Counted from the first letter of the stretch, positions 1-5,595 are shown. The stretch is 5,595 nt of DNA from Candidatus Aegiribacteria sp. (GCA_030642525.1 DAOWNO010000161.1:1-5595), one strand, 5' to 3'. Program-made: numbers and translations. Notes: generated from the sequence alone by a model not told the origin.

Positions 1-1218
1 CGCGGAAGACATTATCAGAATATTCGGCGTTCCGTCGATGTCTCTTACGGCATCTCTTGATGCACTCGAATAGAATCCGTATCCAAGGAAAGGTCCTTCA
101 TGCATTTCCACGGCTCCGCCGACCAGGGCAAACTGACGTGTTGAAGTAAGGTCCGGATAAAGTCCACATGTACTGTAAGTGGAACGGTACCAGAGTTCAT
201 CGGAATTATTCACCATCAGTCCCTGACCCAGAGACAGATTGTAATTTCCAAGTAAGACCTGGTTCACAATACCGATGTTCTCTATCGATACAAAGACTTT
301 GGCGACATCAAACCTCTGATTAAGATCACCGAGATCCATATCCGAGAACAGATCGAACCCGGCTGTGGAATTTCTTCCCCTGGAGAATCTGGTTCCACCC
401 CGAAATCTGTCTCCAAATCCGATACGAACCCTGTGATCCCAGCCGGTCACGTTCTGTGCTCCGAGAAGCTCTTCGTACTCGCTGTCGAGTCTTTCAGCCC
501 AGGCCGCACTGTCAGAGGCGGTATATCCTCTATCGCCGGTCCCTGTATCGTACTTCGCGGATCGAAGACTGTTGAGCATTTCATATAATCCATCCTCATC
601 AGATGATCTTCCGTCGCCACCATCGACAATGACCCTGTAACCTCCAAAGAAATCCATGGAGCTCAGGTCAAGTTCGCGGGTTGAAACGTAATCCCGCATA
701 TTCCTGTAGCCATAATAACTCAGGTAATCCGCGTTCCGGAGTGAAGTGGTACTCGAAACAGGACCAAGGGTTTTCAGTCTTCGCTCAACGGCAACTGCAT
801 CAATCAGACTTACCCTGTCCAGACTTCGGAGCTGCCACGAGGTTGCTGAATTAATCGGAAGGGGATGCAGAAGGTAATGCTCCCAGAGATCTACAGCAGC
901 ATCACCAGGGTCGTCCTCGGTAGCAAGCCTTTCCATTATTTCCAGTATATCGCTGGATATTCTGCCTTCTGAAGGAGGGACAACCACGCAGTTACCGCGA
1001 AGCCACTGCAGCTCCACAACTGTAAAACCATCTATTTTCATAACATCGAAAATGTTGAGAAGACCTCCTGTTTCGTAAATGAAATCATAGAGGTCAGAAG
1101 CCTGCTTTGAATTCAATCCCTCAAGCGCCTGCAGTTCCTGAAGAGATGCGGTATTCAGATCAAACCCGCTCGGGACAGACAAGCCGAGAACAACTGCCAG
1201 TATTAAACTAGAAACCAT
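1..1218 (-). CDS. Helix-hairpin-helix (ComEA-like) protein with a beta-barrel-like region, 3' end off the left edge
   Basis: I translated this frame by hand. It is open for exactly 406 codons from the ATG at 1218 to base 1 and has no stop, so the C-terminus lies outside the window. A TGA lies two codons upstream in frame, so this ATG is the first possible start. GGGGTGA sits 3 nt before it, and the start overlaps the upstream gene's end by 11 bp, suggesting coupled translation. Residues 1-18 form a short signal-peptide-like segment lacking the usual basic residues. Residues 19-75 (FDLNTASLQELQALEGL...) are a ComEA-type HhH domain, and residues 118-178 (PLPINSATSWQLRSLDRV...) look like a second. 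From about 190 the sequence becomes Gly/aromatic/Arg-rich with alternating hydrophobic residues and contains LLGNYNLSLGQGL (322-334). That motif is typical of long Bacteroidetes-type proteins with N-terminal HhH repeats and a predicted outer-membrane barrel. HhH domains usually bind DNA without sequence specificity; DNA binding here is inferred. The family match is from memory. Confidence 0.82.
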   Translation of the reverse strand, partial: MVSSLILAVVLGLSVPSGFDLNTASLQELQALEGLNSKQASDLYDFIYETGGLLNIFDVMKIDGFTVVELQWLRGNCVVVPPSEGRISSDILEIMERLATEDDPGDAAVDLWEHYLLHPLPINSATSWQLRSLDRVSLIDAVAVERRLKTLGPVSSTTSLRNADYLSYYGYRNMRDYVSTRELDLSSMDFFGGYRVIVDGGDGRSSDEDGLYEMLNSLRSAKYDTGTGDRGYTASDSAAWAERLDSEYEELLGAQNVTGWDHRVRIGFGDRFRGGTRFSRGRNSTAGFDLFSDMDLGDLNQRFDVAKVFVSIENIGIVNQVLLGNYNLSLGQGLMVNNSDELWYRSTYSTCGLYPDLTSTRQFALVGGAVEMHEGPFLGYGFYSSASRDAVRDIDGTPNILIMSSA

Positions 1219-2029
1219 AAGTCACCCCGGCCTGGTGAGTCAGGTCGAGCTGAGGATGCGTTATTACGGCGTATTCCACTGTAATACCTCTGATTGTTGT
1301 ATTCAGCCCTCCGGATATCGAGACCGGATTGCTCTGAACCCCTGCCAGGATATTTACGAAGCCCAGAGTAAGAGCCTGGCCTACATGTATGCGTAAACCA
1401 TTGAAATCCCTTGAGAAAGTCAACGCCGAAATCATTCCGGTGACAGGTTCGTATCTGAGACCTGCGTCTATTCTTCTCCGGAGATATTCTCCACTCTCAC
1501 CAAGTCTTGCCTGGAAAGGATTCCTGATGGAGGCTGCGAGCATCCACCTTCTGTACATTCTAACCTGAAATCCCGCATTGACCGCAAAAGCGCTCGCGCT
1601 CCCATATTCGGAAACACCATCAGCGATTACAGCTCTGCAAAAAACAGGCTGGAGACCGAAAGACATATCATCGGTAAGCATTCCGGCAAAGGTTATAGCT
1701 GCCATCTGTTCGTTGTAGAGATCCCCGCCGAAATAGCGAAGACTTGCTCCGCATGCCCAGGATTCACTTATCGGAAATGCTCCATCGATTCCGTATGTTC
1801 CGAAATCCATGTTCGTAAAAGGGAGCCTGCCCGATACGGTTACAGATGGTGATGTGCTTCCCGCTATGGAAGCAGCGTTGAAAAGAAGCGCTCCGGTTCC
1901 ATACAGCACAACTCCCGTTCCGCCCATACCCTGCGAAGTGATTCCTATCTCCATTTCCTCAAATGCCGCCCACGACTGCCCCGCAATTATCAGAAGGGCA
2001 AACAGGACAACAGTCACTTTTCTATACAT
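1208..2029 (-). CDS. PorV/PorQ-like outer-membrane beta-barrel protein
   Basis: This gene encodes 273 residues from the ATG at 2029. A GTG three codons upstream (2038) is also in frame, but the AGGTGG ribosome-binding site overlaps that GTG and is correctly placed for the ATG. Residues 1-21 form a clear signal peptide: MYRK, a hydrophobic core, then QSWA before AFEE. The mature N-terminus contains SQGMGGTGV and LLFNAASIAG (about 31-55), which resemble the conserved 'GMGGA...NPA' start of PorV/PorQ/FadL-like barrels. The rest alternates hydrophobic and polar residues with many Gly and aromatic residues, and the chain ends in ...VTYGF, a C-terminal Phe typical of outer-membrane proteins assembled by BAM. 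It is shorter than usual PorV proteins. PorV itself serves type IX secretion, but no secretion gene is present here, so the exact role is unknown. It starts 10 bp after the preceding stop and overlaps the next gene by 11 bp, so it belongs to the same operon. Confidence 0.7.
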   Translation of the reverse strand: MYRKVTVVLFALLIIAGQSWAAFEEMEIGITSQGMGGTGVVLYGTGALLFNAASIAGSTSPSVTVSGRLPFTNMDFGTYGIDGAFPISESWACGASLRYFGGDLYNEQMAAITFAGMLTDDMSFGLQPVFCRAVIADGVSEYGSASAFAVNAGFQVRMYRRWMLAASIRNPFQARLGESGEYLRRRIDAGLRYEPVTGMISALTFSRDFNGLRIHVGQALTLGFVNILAGVQSNPVSISGGLNTTIRGITVEYAVITHPQLDLTHQAGVTYGF

Positions 2030-2034
2030 TATTG

Positions 2035-2041
2035 CCACCTC
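2035..2041 (-). promoter_or_regulatory. Ribosome-binding site that sets the barrel gene start
   Basis: GAGGTGG lies 5 nt before the ATG at 2029. It overlaps both the TGA stop of the upstream gene (2042-2040) and the alternative GTG start at 2038. This makes the ATG the better start and suggests that ribosomes finishing the upstream gene reinitiate here. Confidence 0.7.
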
Positions 2042-3059
2042 AATTCAGCGGAACTGCTACGACAAGTGTTTCAGTCGTTGTGTAGTGTTTACCATCAGTG
2101 TCCACACCTTCAAGTAGAACCAGATATGGTCCGAGTGGAAGAATTCTGCTGTTATCGTCTTTCCCGTTCCACTGAACAATATCACCGGCTGGACGGGATT
2201 CCGCGAGGTGGGTTACGGCTCTTCCGGATCTGTCAAAAACAGTAAGAGTGAATCGCATTCCGGCAGGACCGCCGTATTCAATATTAACGGTTTCACCAAG
2301 TACCGGAGCGAATGGATTCTCTGTAAGAACTGTAAGGTGGAAACCATCATTGATCGATGGCTGGTACACTTCAAGATCGGTCTGATATCTTGGAAGCAAC
2401 TGGTATCCGCTATCGTATGGAGGTTCTGAATCATATTGCCCTCCGATACCAAGCATGAACAGACGGGTACCGGCAATGATATTGGAAACACTGATGCCTG
2501 TAGATTCGTTTACACGGATGGCAACCGAAGTCTGTCCGTTCCAGACGTTGAAGTTGTACCCGCCGCCCGCAGACTCCGGATCATTTGCTACTGTGACCCA
2601 TTGGGAAAGCGAACTGTTTCCCAGAGCGAGAAGCTGACCTTCAATGGTTTCTGAAACTCCCTGATTCAAAGCCAGCTGGAGTGGCTGAGGTGTACCTGGA
2701 TGATCGATATATACGAAATCCGAAGATAAATCAGGGGATATCTCGGTAAGACCGTTGTACTGCTTTATCTCCCCGGTTATTCTCCATTCGTCCCCGGCTT
2801 CGATAGCTCCGGGGCTCGCAGAACTGTATGCGTATACGTTAATTCCAGCTGTTTCGTCCTGAACATAGAAGCTCAGTCCCGTCGTAGAGAACAGCGTTCC
2901 CTCACATGTCGCGACTCCCTCTATGGTGAGGATTTCACCAAGGTGATCGGGAATTCCATCACCGTTGAGGTCTTCTCTGGCCTCAGCTATTGTAACCGTC
3001 TGAGCACCGGCTGATCCGGCAAACAGGATTAACATCAGAACCGGGAAACTTCTTATCAT
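2040..3059 (-). CDS. Secreted OB-fold protein with C-terminal FlgD-type Ig domain
   Basis: The product is 339 residues from the ATG at 3059, which has AAGGGGAG 3 nt upstream. A GTG at 3074 (five codons longer) has no such site. Residues 1-20 are a signal peptide ending SAGAQ. DLNGDGIPDHLGE (about 30-42) looks like a dockerin/EF-hand-type calcium loop or linker. Residues of about 43-118 (ILTIEGVATCEG..., LSFYVQDETAGINVY..., DEWRITGEIKQYNG) form an OB-fold of the kind found in secreted nucleases and other surface proteins. A second related module spans about 138-232 and ends in GYQLLPRYQTDLEV. The C-terminal part, about 248-337 (NPFAPVLGETVNIEY..., LTVFDRSGRAV..., QWNGKDDN), is a FlgD Ig-like domain, common at the ends of secreted FCB proteins. 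I see no catalytic nuclease domain, so it is more likely a binding protein than an enzyme. It lies 29 bp after the solute-binding gene. The ligand is unknown; OB-folds bind nucleic acids, sugars or proteins. Confidence 0.75.
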   Translation of the reverse strand: MIRSFPVLMLILFAGSAGAQTVTIAEAREDLNGDGIPDHLGEILTIEGVATCEGTLFSTTGLSFYVQDETAGINVYAYSSASPGAIEAGDEWRITGEIKQYNGLTEISPDLSSDFVYIDHPGTPQPLQLALNQGVSETIEGQLLALGNSSLSQWVTVANDPESAGGGYNFNVWNGQTSVAIRVNESTGISVSNIIAGTRLFMLGIGGQYDSEPPYDSGYQLLPRYQTDLEVYQPSINDGFHLTVLTENPFAPVLGETVNIEYGGPAGMRFTLTVFDRSGRAVTHLAESRPAGDIVQWNGKDDNSRILPLGPYLVLLEGVDTDGKHYTTTETLVVAVPLN

Positions 3060-3062
3060 CGT

Positions 3063-3070
3063 CTCCCCTT
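3063..3070 (-). promoter_or_regulatory. Ribosome-binding site that sets the OB-fold gene start
   Basis: AAGGGGAG precedes the ATG at 3059 by 3 nt (5 nt from the GGGG core). The alternative GTG at 3074 lies upstream of this motif and has only AT-rich sequence before it, so the ATG is preferred. It also gives a cleaner signal peptide beginning MIRSF. Confidence 0.65.
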
Positions 3071-3088
3071 TCACGAGTGAATTATCTG

Positions 3089-4417
3089 TCAGTCAAGTTC
3101 GGATCCAAGTTCAGCATCTGCAAGTACGGCAGCTCTGGATAGAGCTTCCTCGGCACTCATCCTTCCATAGAGAGCAATCTCCACAGCCTCTGAAAGAAAG
3201 AGCCTGCCGTCGTACCAGAATGTCTGCTGTGGTTCGAACTGCGCGTATTCAATCTGAAGCATCACATCCTCAAGACCGGGATACTCCTTAAAACGTTCCT
3301 GTATTTCAGGTTCCTCGATAGAACTCCGTGTGGCGGGAATATATCCGGTAGCAGCACTCCATCTGGCCTGCTGACGAGGTTCTGTGAACCATTTGATGAA
3401 TTCCCATCCTGCTTCGATTTCAGCAGAATCTGAATTGAAGAGAATAACGTTCGTTCCAGCTATTATTACAGCCTGTTCTCTGTAACCTGGAAGAGGAGCT
3501 ATCCCCAGTGTAAAAACATATTCTCCGTTTTCCTCCCTGCGCTGAAAGGTCTTTTCCATAAATGCCAGCGAAACCGTAGATCCCTGCACAATACCGACGA
3601 GACCCTCCGCGAAATCGTTCTGATGTGTATAACCGGAAGAAATTCTGGCAGAACTGTCAGTATGTATCATATCTATCATGAATTGAAGAGCCTCTATACC
3701 AGCCTGCGATGAAAACGCGGTTCTTGATCCGTCTTCAGACAGCAGAGATCCGCCACCCTGAAGCAGAAGATTTTCAAACATACCCACACTTGGAGTGAAA
3801 GCTGTTCCCCATCTATCTACATCGTCAAGCAGATCACCATCATTGTTGCCGTCGTTGGTTAGAGAGATCAGCAGGTTGCGATATTCATCTCTTGTTTCCG
3901 CGGGCTCAAGATTCAAGCTGTCCATCAGTTCAACGTTGTAATAGACAGCCTGCAGACTTTTGTTGAAAGGAAAACTGTAAATTCGTCCGTCAAACGTATT
4001 ATTCAGCCTGAAAACAGGAAAGAAATCGTTATTCCACCTGTCAGTGATGAAAGGTGTATCAAGTTCCATGAGTGAGTCCAGAGGTACAAGGGCATTACCT
4101 CTTATCAGCTGAGATGTCCAGGTTTCATAGGCCTGCGCAACAACAGGGGTATCACCGGCCATGACGCTTGCCAGTATCTTCTGACAGAGGGCTCTGTAAT
4201 TCCCCATGCTGACAGGAATAACTTCGATATCCGGATGTGTCGCATTGAACTCGGTTATAAGTGAATCTTCCATGAATTCGCCCAGAGGCCCGCCCATTGC
4301 ATGCCAGAACAAAACCTGAATAACACTGTCATCGGCCTGCTCGTTTTTACCACACGAGAACAGAATCAGGATAAGGAAAAGTAAAAGAAAACGGTGTCTG
4401 ATAAGATGAACCCCCAA
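3089..4417 (-). CDS. ABC transporter extracellular solute-binding lipoprotein, family 1 (UgpB/MalE type)
   Basis: This gene encodes 442 residues, a normal length for cluster 1 binding proteins that deliver sugars or glycerol-phosphate compounds to an ABC importer. Residues 1-21 are a lipoprotein signal peptide (basic HLIRHR, then a run of Leu/Ile/Phe), and LFSC (19-22) is a lipobox, making Cys22 the lipidated residue. FWHAMGGPLGE (37-47), FNATHPDIEV (57-66) and GNYRA (72-76) resemble the start of UgpB-like proteins. NKSLQAVYYN (152-161), DRWGTAF (201-207) and WEFIKWFTEPRQQARW (338-353) followed by ATGYIPA are hallmarks of the family. The substrate cannot be read from sequence; similarity to UgpB is impressionistic. 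No permease or ATPase gene is in the window. The start is odd: TTG at 4417 is the only standard start between an upstream in-frame TAA and the lipobox, and it has no well-placed ribosome-binding site. The protein identity is secure; the exact start is not. Confidence 0.88.
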   Translation of the reverse strand: MGVHLIRHRFLLLFLILILFSCGKNEQADDSVIQVLFWHAMGGPLGEFMEDSLITEFNATHPDIEVIPVSMGNYRALCQKILASVMAGDTPVVAQAYETWTSQLIRGNALVPLDSLMELDTPFITDRWNNDFFPVFRLNNTFDGRIYSFPFNKSLQAVYYNVELMDSLNLEPAETRDEYRNLLISLTNDGNNDGDLLDDVDRWGTAFTPSVGMFENLLLQGGGSLLSEDGSRTAFSSQAGIEALQFMIDMIHTDSSARISSGYTHQNDFAEGLVGIVQGSTVSLAFMEKTFQRREENGEYVFTLGIAPLPGYREQAVIIAGTNVILFNSDSAEIEAGWEFIKWFTEPRQQARWSAATGYIPATRSSIEEPEIQERFKEYPGLEDVMLQIEYAQFEPQQTFWYDGRLFLSEAVEIALYGRMSAEEALSRAAVLADAELGSELD

Positions 4418-4440
4418 AATATCAATTTGAAACTCATGGG

Positions 4441-4449
4441 AGTATAATA
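4441..4449 (-). promoter_or_regulatory. Possible -10 element upstream of the solute-binding gene
   Basis: The minus strand reads TATTATACT here, giving the -10-like hexamers TATTAT and TATACT about 24-27 bp before the TTG at 4417. I found no good -35 box at 16-18 bp upstream. If used, transcription would begin with a very short leader. The alternative is read-through from the ferredoxin-fmdB unit, since no terminator is evident between 4490 and 4418. Confidence 0.25.
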
Positions 4450-4490
4450 CGTGAATGATTCTCCTACCAGACAGTATTTATCGGCAGAAC

Positions 4491-4745
4491 CTAATCTCTC
4501 TGACAGCAACTCCCTGAGGCGCAACTATCCGGTTTACTGTCAGATCCGCAGCAGCTCGATCTGGAATTAGCATAATCAGTTGCGTGAAATCCCGCTCCTT
4601 TGAAGATAATACCAGATCCTGCTCCTATAAGTCGTTCTACTTCGCTACCGCATTCAGGACAGATTTTGATTGGATCATCACTCATCTTTTGAAACTTATC
4701 AAATTTGTGTCCACACTTTTTGCATTGGTATTCATATGTTGGCAT
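4491..4745 (-). CDS. FmdB-family zinc-ribbon protein with Cys-rich tail
   Basis: The product is a complete small protein of 84 residues. It begins MPTYEYQCKKCGHKF and carries two CxxC pairs, Cys8/Cys11 and Cys29/Cys32, forming the zinc ribbon of the FmdB family (putative regulatory proteins named after a gene near formamidase). The following GSGIIFKGAGFHATDY (43-58) matches the usual FmdB segment after the ribbon. The C-terminal tail is Ser/Cys-rich, with CC at 65-66, Cys75 and CC at 80-81, as in many members. The biochemical role of the family is poorly known; transcription or metal-related functions have been proposed. The start is well supported: AAGGA lies 5 nt before the ATG. It follows the ferredoxin gene by 23 bp on the same strand, so the two are probably co-transcribed. 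Confidence 0.92.
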   Translation of the reverse strand: MPTYEYQCKKCGHKFDKFQKMSDDPIKICPECGSEVERLIGAGSGIIFKGAGFHATDYANSRSSCCGSDSKPDSCASGSCCQRD

Positions 4746-4768
4746 TTTTATCCTTCTGTTTTTCTTCT

Positions 4769-5029
4769 CTAATTATCTATCATGCTGATCGCCCCCGCAG
4801 GACATACTCCGGCACATGCACCACATCCCGCACACCCCTTCGAAACAGAGGCGACTCGATTCCTTCCAACTCTGATTCTTCCATAATAGCAGATGGATTC
4901 ACAATCACCGCATCCCTGACAAAGCTCCTGTTTTACTGAAGCTCTGCGCAATGGACGAAGTTTCTTCCAGATTCCTTTACCTGGATAGCCGTCAGCCGTA
5001 TTCCGCCTTAGGATGCCAAGAAAACCCAT
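4769..5029 (-). CDS. Small 2[4Fe-4S] ferredoxin
   Basis: The product is 86 residues from the ATG at 5029. Two CxxCxxCxxxC motifs are visible: Cys37/40/43/47 and Cys66/69/72/76. In clostridial-type ferredoxins the first three Cys of one motif plus the last Cys of the other bind each [4Fe-4S] cluster, giving a low-potential electron carrier in the cytoplasm. The second motif has the usual CP (Cys76-Pro77), but the first has Tyr48 instead of Pro. The N-terminal 36 residues are an extension rich in Arg and Lys (ILRRN, WKKLRPLRR) not present in minimal ferredoxins; it might dock onto a partner. An in-frame ATG at 5083 would add 18 residues, but it falls inside the promoter spacer, whereas 5029 has a purine-rich AGGAAAGGAAG just upstream. 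The redox partner is unknown: the only likely operon mate is the FmdB-type gene. Confidence 0.88.
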   Translation of the reverse strand: MGFLGILRRNTADGYPGKGIWKKLRPLRRASVKQELCQGCGDCESICYYGRIRVGRNRVASVSKGCAGCGACAGVCPAGAISMIDN

Positions 5030-5040
5030 CTTCCTTTCCT
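5030..5040 (-). promoter_or_regulatory. Ribosome-binding site for the ferredoxin gene
   Basis: AGGAAAGGAAG directly precedes the ATG at 5029, with the first AGGA 7 nt from the start codon. Together with the promoter position it favours this start over the upstream in-frame ATG at 5083. Confidence 0.65.
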
Positions 5041-5074
5041 TTCGGAACTTATACAGGCAAGAATCATTCCAGTT

Positions 5075-5104
5075 AATATGCACCTATTATTAACTTATTG
5101 TCAA
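5075..5104 (-). promoter_or_regulatory. Sigma-70-type promoter for the ferredoxin-fmdB unit
   Basis: On the minus strand a perfect TTGACA (5104-5099) is followed after 18 bp by CATATT (5080-5075), a 4/6 match to TATAAT. The spacer is AT-rich. Predicted transcription would start near 5068, giving a leader of about 40 nt before the ATG at 5029. The -10 box is only moderate and other AT-rich hexamers are nearby, so its exact position is uncertain. Confidence 0.55.
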
Positions 5105-5397
5105 CAACTTACAATCTCAGCTAACAAACTGAAAAGCAAATGGCGCCAATTTGACATAACTGATGAATCTTAGGTCAGCTTCACTCCATGACGCTTCTTG
5201 CATGTTATTATTCCCATAATCATCAAACAGCACGATGGCTTCTGTTAGTAGATTCTGGTTCATATCAGTTGATACGGATACTCGTGATAGGCTGGCCATA
5301 TGCGATACTTTTACAGAGCAGCGTGACCAATACGTTTCAGATCGCTATTCCGTGCTTTGTCATCATTCAAACCCCGTTCTCAACCCCGTTCAGAGTC
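5105..5397. other. Intergenic spacer without a supported gene
   Basis: No coding sequence here convinces me. A 60-codon minus-strand frame (5299-5117) and overlapping plus-strand frames of 83 and 89 codons exist, but none has a ribosome-binding site or a recognisable product. The stretch separates the putative terminator of the right-edge gene from the ferredoxin promoter. It carries a short tandem duplication (5367-5391) and one arm of a 13-bp inverted repeat (5172-5184). I see no tRNA or recognisable riboswitch. Confidence 0.5.
5367..5391. repeat. Short tandem duplication, 13 + 12 bp
   Basis: TCAAACCCCGTTC (5367-5379) is followed immediately by TCAACCCCGTTC (5380-5391), the same unit lacking one A. 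It lies just downstream of the putative terminator of the right-edge gene. It could be a replication-slippage product or a pair of protein-binding half-sites; two copies do not distinguish these. Confidence 0.7.
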
Positions 5398-5419
5398 AAA
5401 AAAGCCCATGTGGATGTGC
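5398..5419 (-). terminator. Weak intrinsic terminator after the right-edge gene
   Basis: Three bases after the TGA at 5425-5423, the minus strand reads GCACATCCACATGGGC followed by six T's. The hairpin has five base pairs with one A-G mismatch and a 4-nt loop (CCAC). The stem is weak, but its position between a stop codon and a T-run fits a Rho-independent terminator. Confidence 0.4.
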
Positions 5420-5422
5420 AGA

Positions 5423-5595
5423 TCAAAAACCAGCCTTGATCCCTGCCCAGGTTCCCTGTTCCAGGGACATTTCAATCGTGAAGCTGACCTCGCTTATGCT
5501 GTAACTAGTGGGAGTGGTGGCATAACCCCAGTATATATGGTCGTTATAGTAGCAGTACGTAAGCCCCGTGGATCGGAATATGCTCGTAACAGGAC
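5423..5595 (-). CDS. C-terminal fragment of a gene entering from the right edge, unknown function
   Basis: The last 56 codons of a minus-strand frame are visible, ending at TGA 5425-5423. The first whole codon begins at 5593. The other two frames on this strand contain stops here. The fragment is rich in aromatic, Ser and Thr residues with alternating beta-strand-like patterns (YCYYNDHIYWGYATT, ISEVSFTIEMSLEQG) and ends WAGIKAGF. The terminal Phe and aromatic pattern would suit the last strands of an outer-membrane barrel or a secreted beta-rich protein, in line with the other envelope genes. The hairpin plus T-run immediately after the stop supports it being a real gene end. I do not recognise the family. 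Confidence 0.5.
   Translation of the reverse strand, partial: PVTSIFRSTGLTYCYYNDHIYWGYATTPTSYSISEVSFTIEMSLEQGTWAGIKAGF

Noticed and set aside
447..647. Minus-strand 66-codon frame beginning MEVTGSLSMV
   Set aside because: It lies entirely inside the long HhH/barrel frame in another phase and shows no protein-like features.
4443..4448. Perfect TATAAT on the plus strand
   Set aside because: TTGAAA upstream is only 10 bp away, which is too short for a promoter, and no plus-strand gene follows; it is largely the mirror of the minus-strand AT-rich stretch.
4461..4487. Hairpin after the fmdB stop (TTCTGCC pairing with GGTAGGA)
   Set aside because: It contains two G-U pairs, has a 14-nt loop and no following T-run, so it does not look like an intrinsic terminator.
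5117..5299. 60-codon minus-strand frame in the spacer beginning MASLSRVSVS
   Set aside because: It has no ribosome-binding site, no recognisable domain or family pattern, and is short enough to occur by chance.
5453..5467. TCCCTG-TTC-CAGGGA perfect hairpin
   Set aside because: It lies inside the coding end of the right-edge gene and no T-run follows, so it is more likely a coincidence of codons than a terminator.
5188..5504. Overlapping plus-strand frames of 83 and 89 codons
   Set aside because: They overlap each other and the better-supported minus-strand gene end, have no ribosome-binding site, and their translations look random.

Overview
The window looks like a stretch of chromosome from a Gram-negative, didermic bacterium, most likely an uncultured lineage of the FCB (Fibrobacteres-Chlorobi-Bacteroidetes) type or a nearby candidate phylum. 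The reasons are two outer-membrane-style beta-barrel proteins, one with helix-hairpin-helix (HhH) domains in front, a secreted protein ending in a FlgD-type Ig domain, and a lipoprotein solute-binding protein. The phylum assignment is inference from protein style only. Every gene I can support is on the minus strand, so transcription runs from high to low coordinates. There is no sign of an insertion sequence, phage, CRISPR array, tRNA or rRNA.

Layout in the direction of transcription: (1) 5595-5423, the last 56 codons of a gene entering from the right edge, followed at once by a weak hairpin plus six T's that may be its terminator. (2) About 5397-5105, a spacer with no convincing gene but with a small tandem duplication and one arm of a 13-bp inverted repeat. 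(3) A promoter with a perfect TTGACA -35 box at about 5104-5075, driving a small two-gene unit: a 2[4Fe-4S] ferredoxin (5029-4769) and an FmdB-family zinc-ribbon protein (4745-4491). (4) A four-gene envelope cluster: an ABC-type solute-binding lipoprotein (4417-3089), a secreted OB-fold/FlgD-Ig protein (3059-2040), a small PorV/PorQ-like barrel (2029-1208) and an HhH-plus-barrel protein (1218 to beyond the left edge). Spacing in this cluster tightens along the transcript: 29 bp, then 10 bp, then an 11-bp overlap. This indicates one operon with translational coupling of the last genes.

The envelope cluster is the interesting part. It places a periplasmic binding protein of the carbohydrate/glycerol-phosphate type beside a secreted protein with a fold often used for nucleic acid or oligosaccharide binding, and two outer-membrane proteins, one carrying ComEA-like HhH domains. 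No ABC permease or ATPase lies in the window. A surface capture or uptake function is possible but is inference. Several gene starts had to be moved: ribosome-binding sites and a promoter favour internal starts at 2029, 3059 and 5029, while the solute-binding protein has only a TTG start with no good ribosome-binding site.
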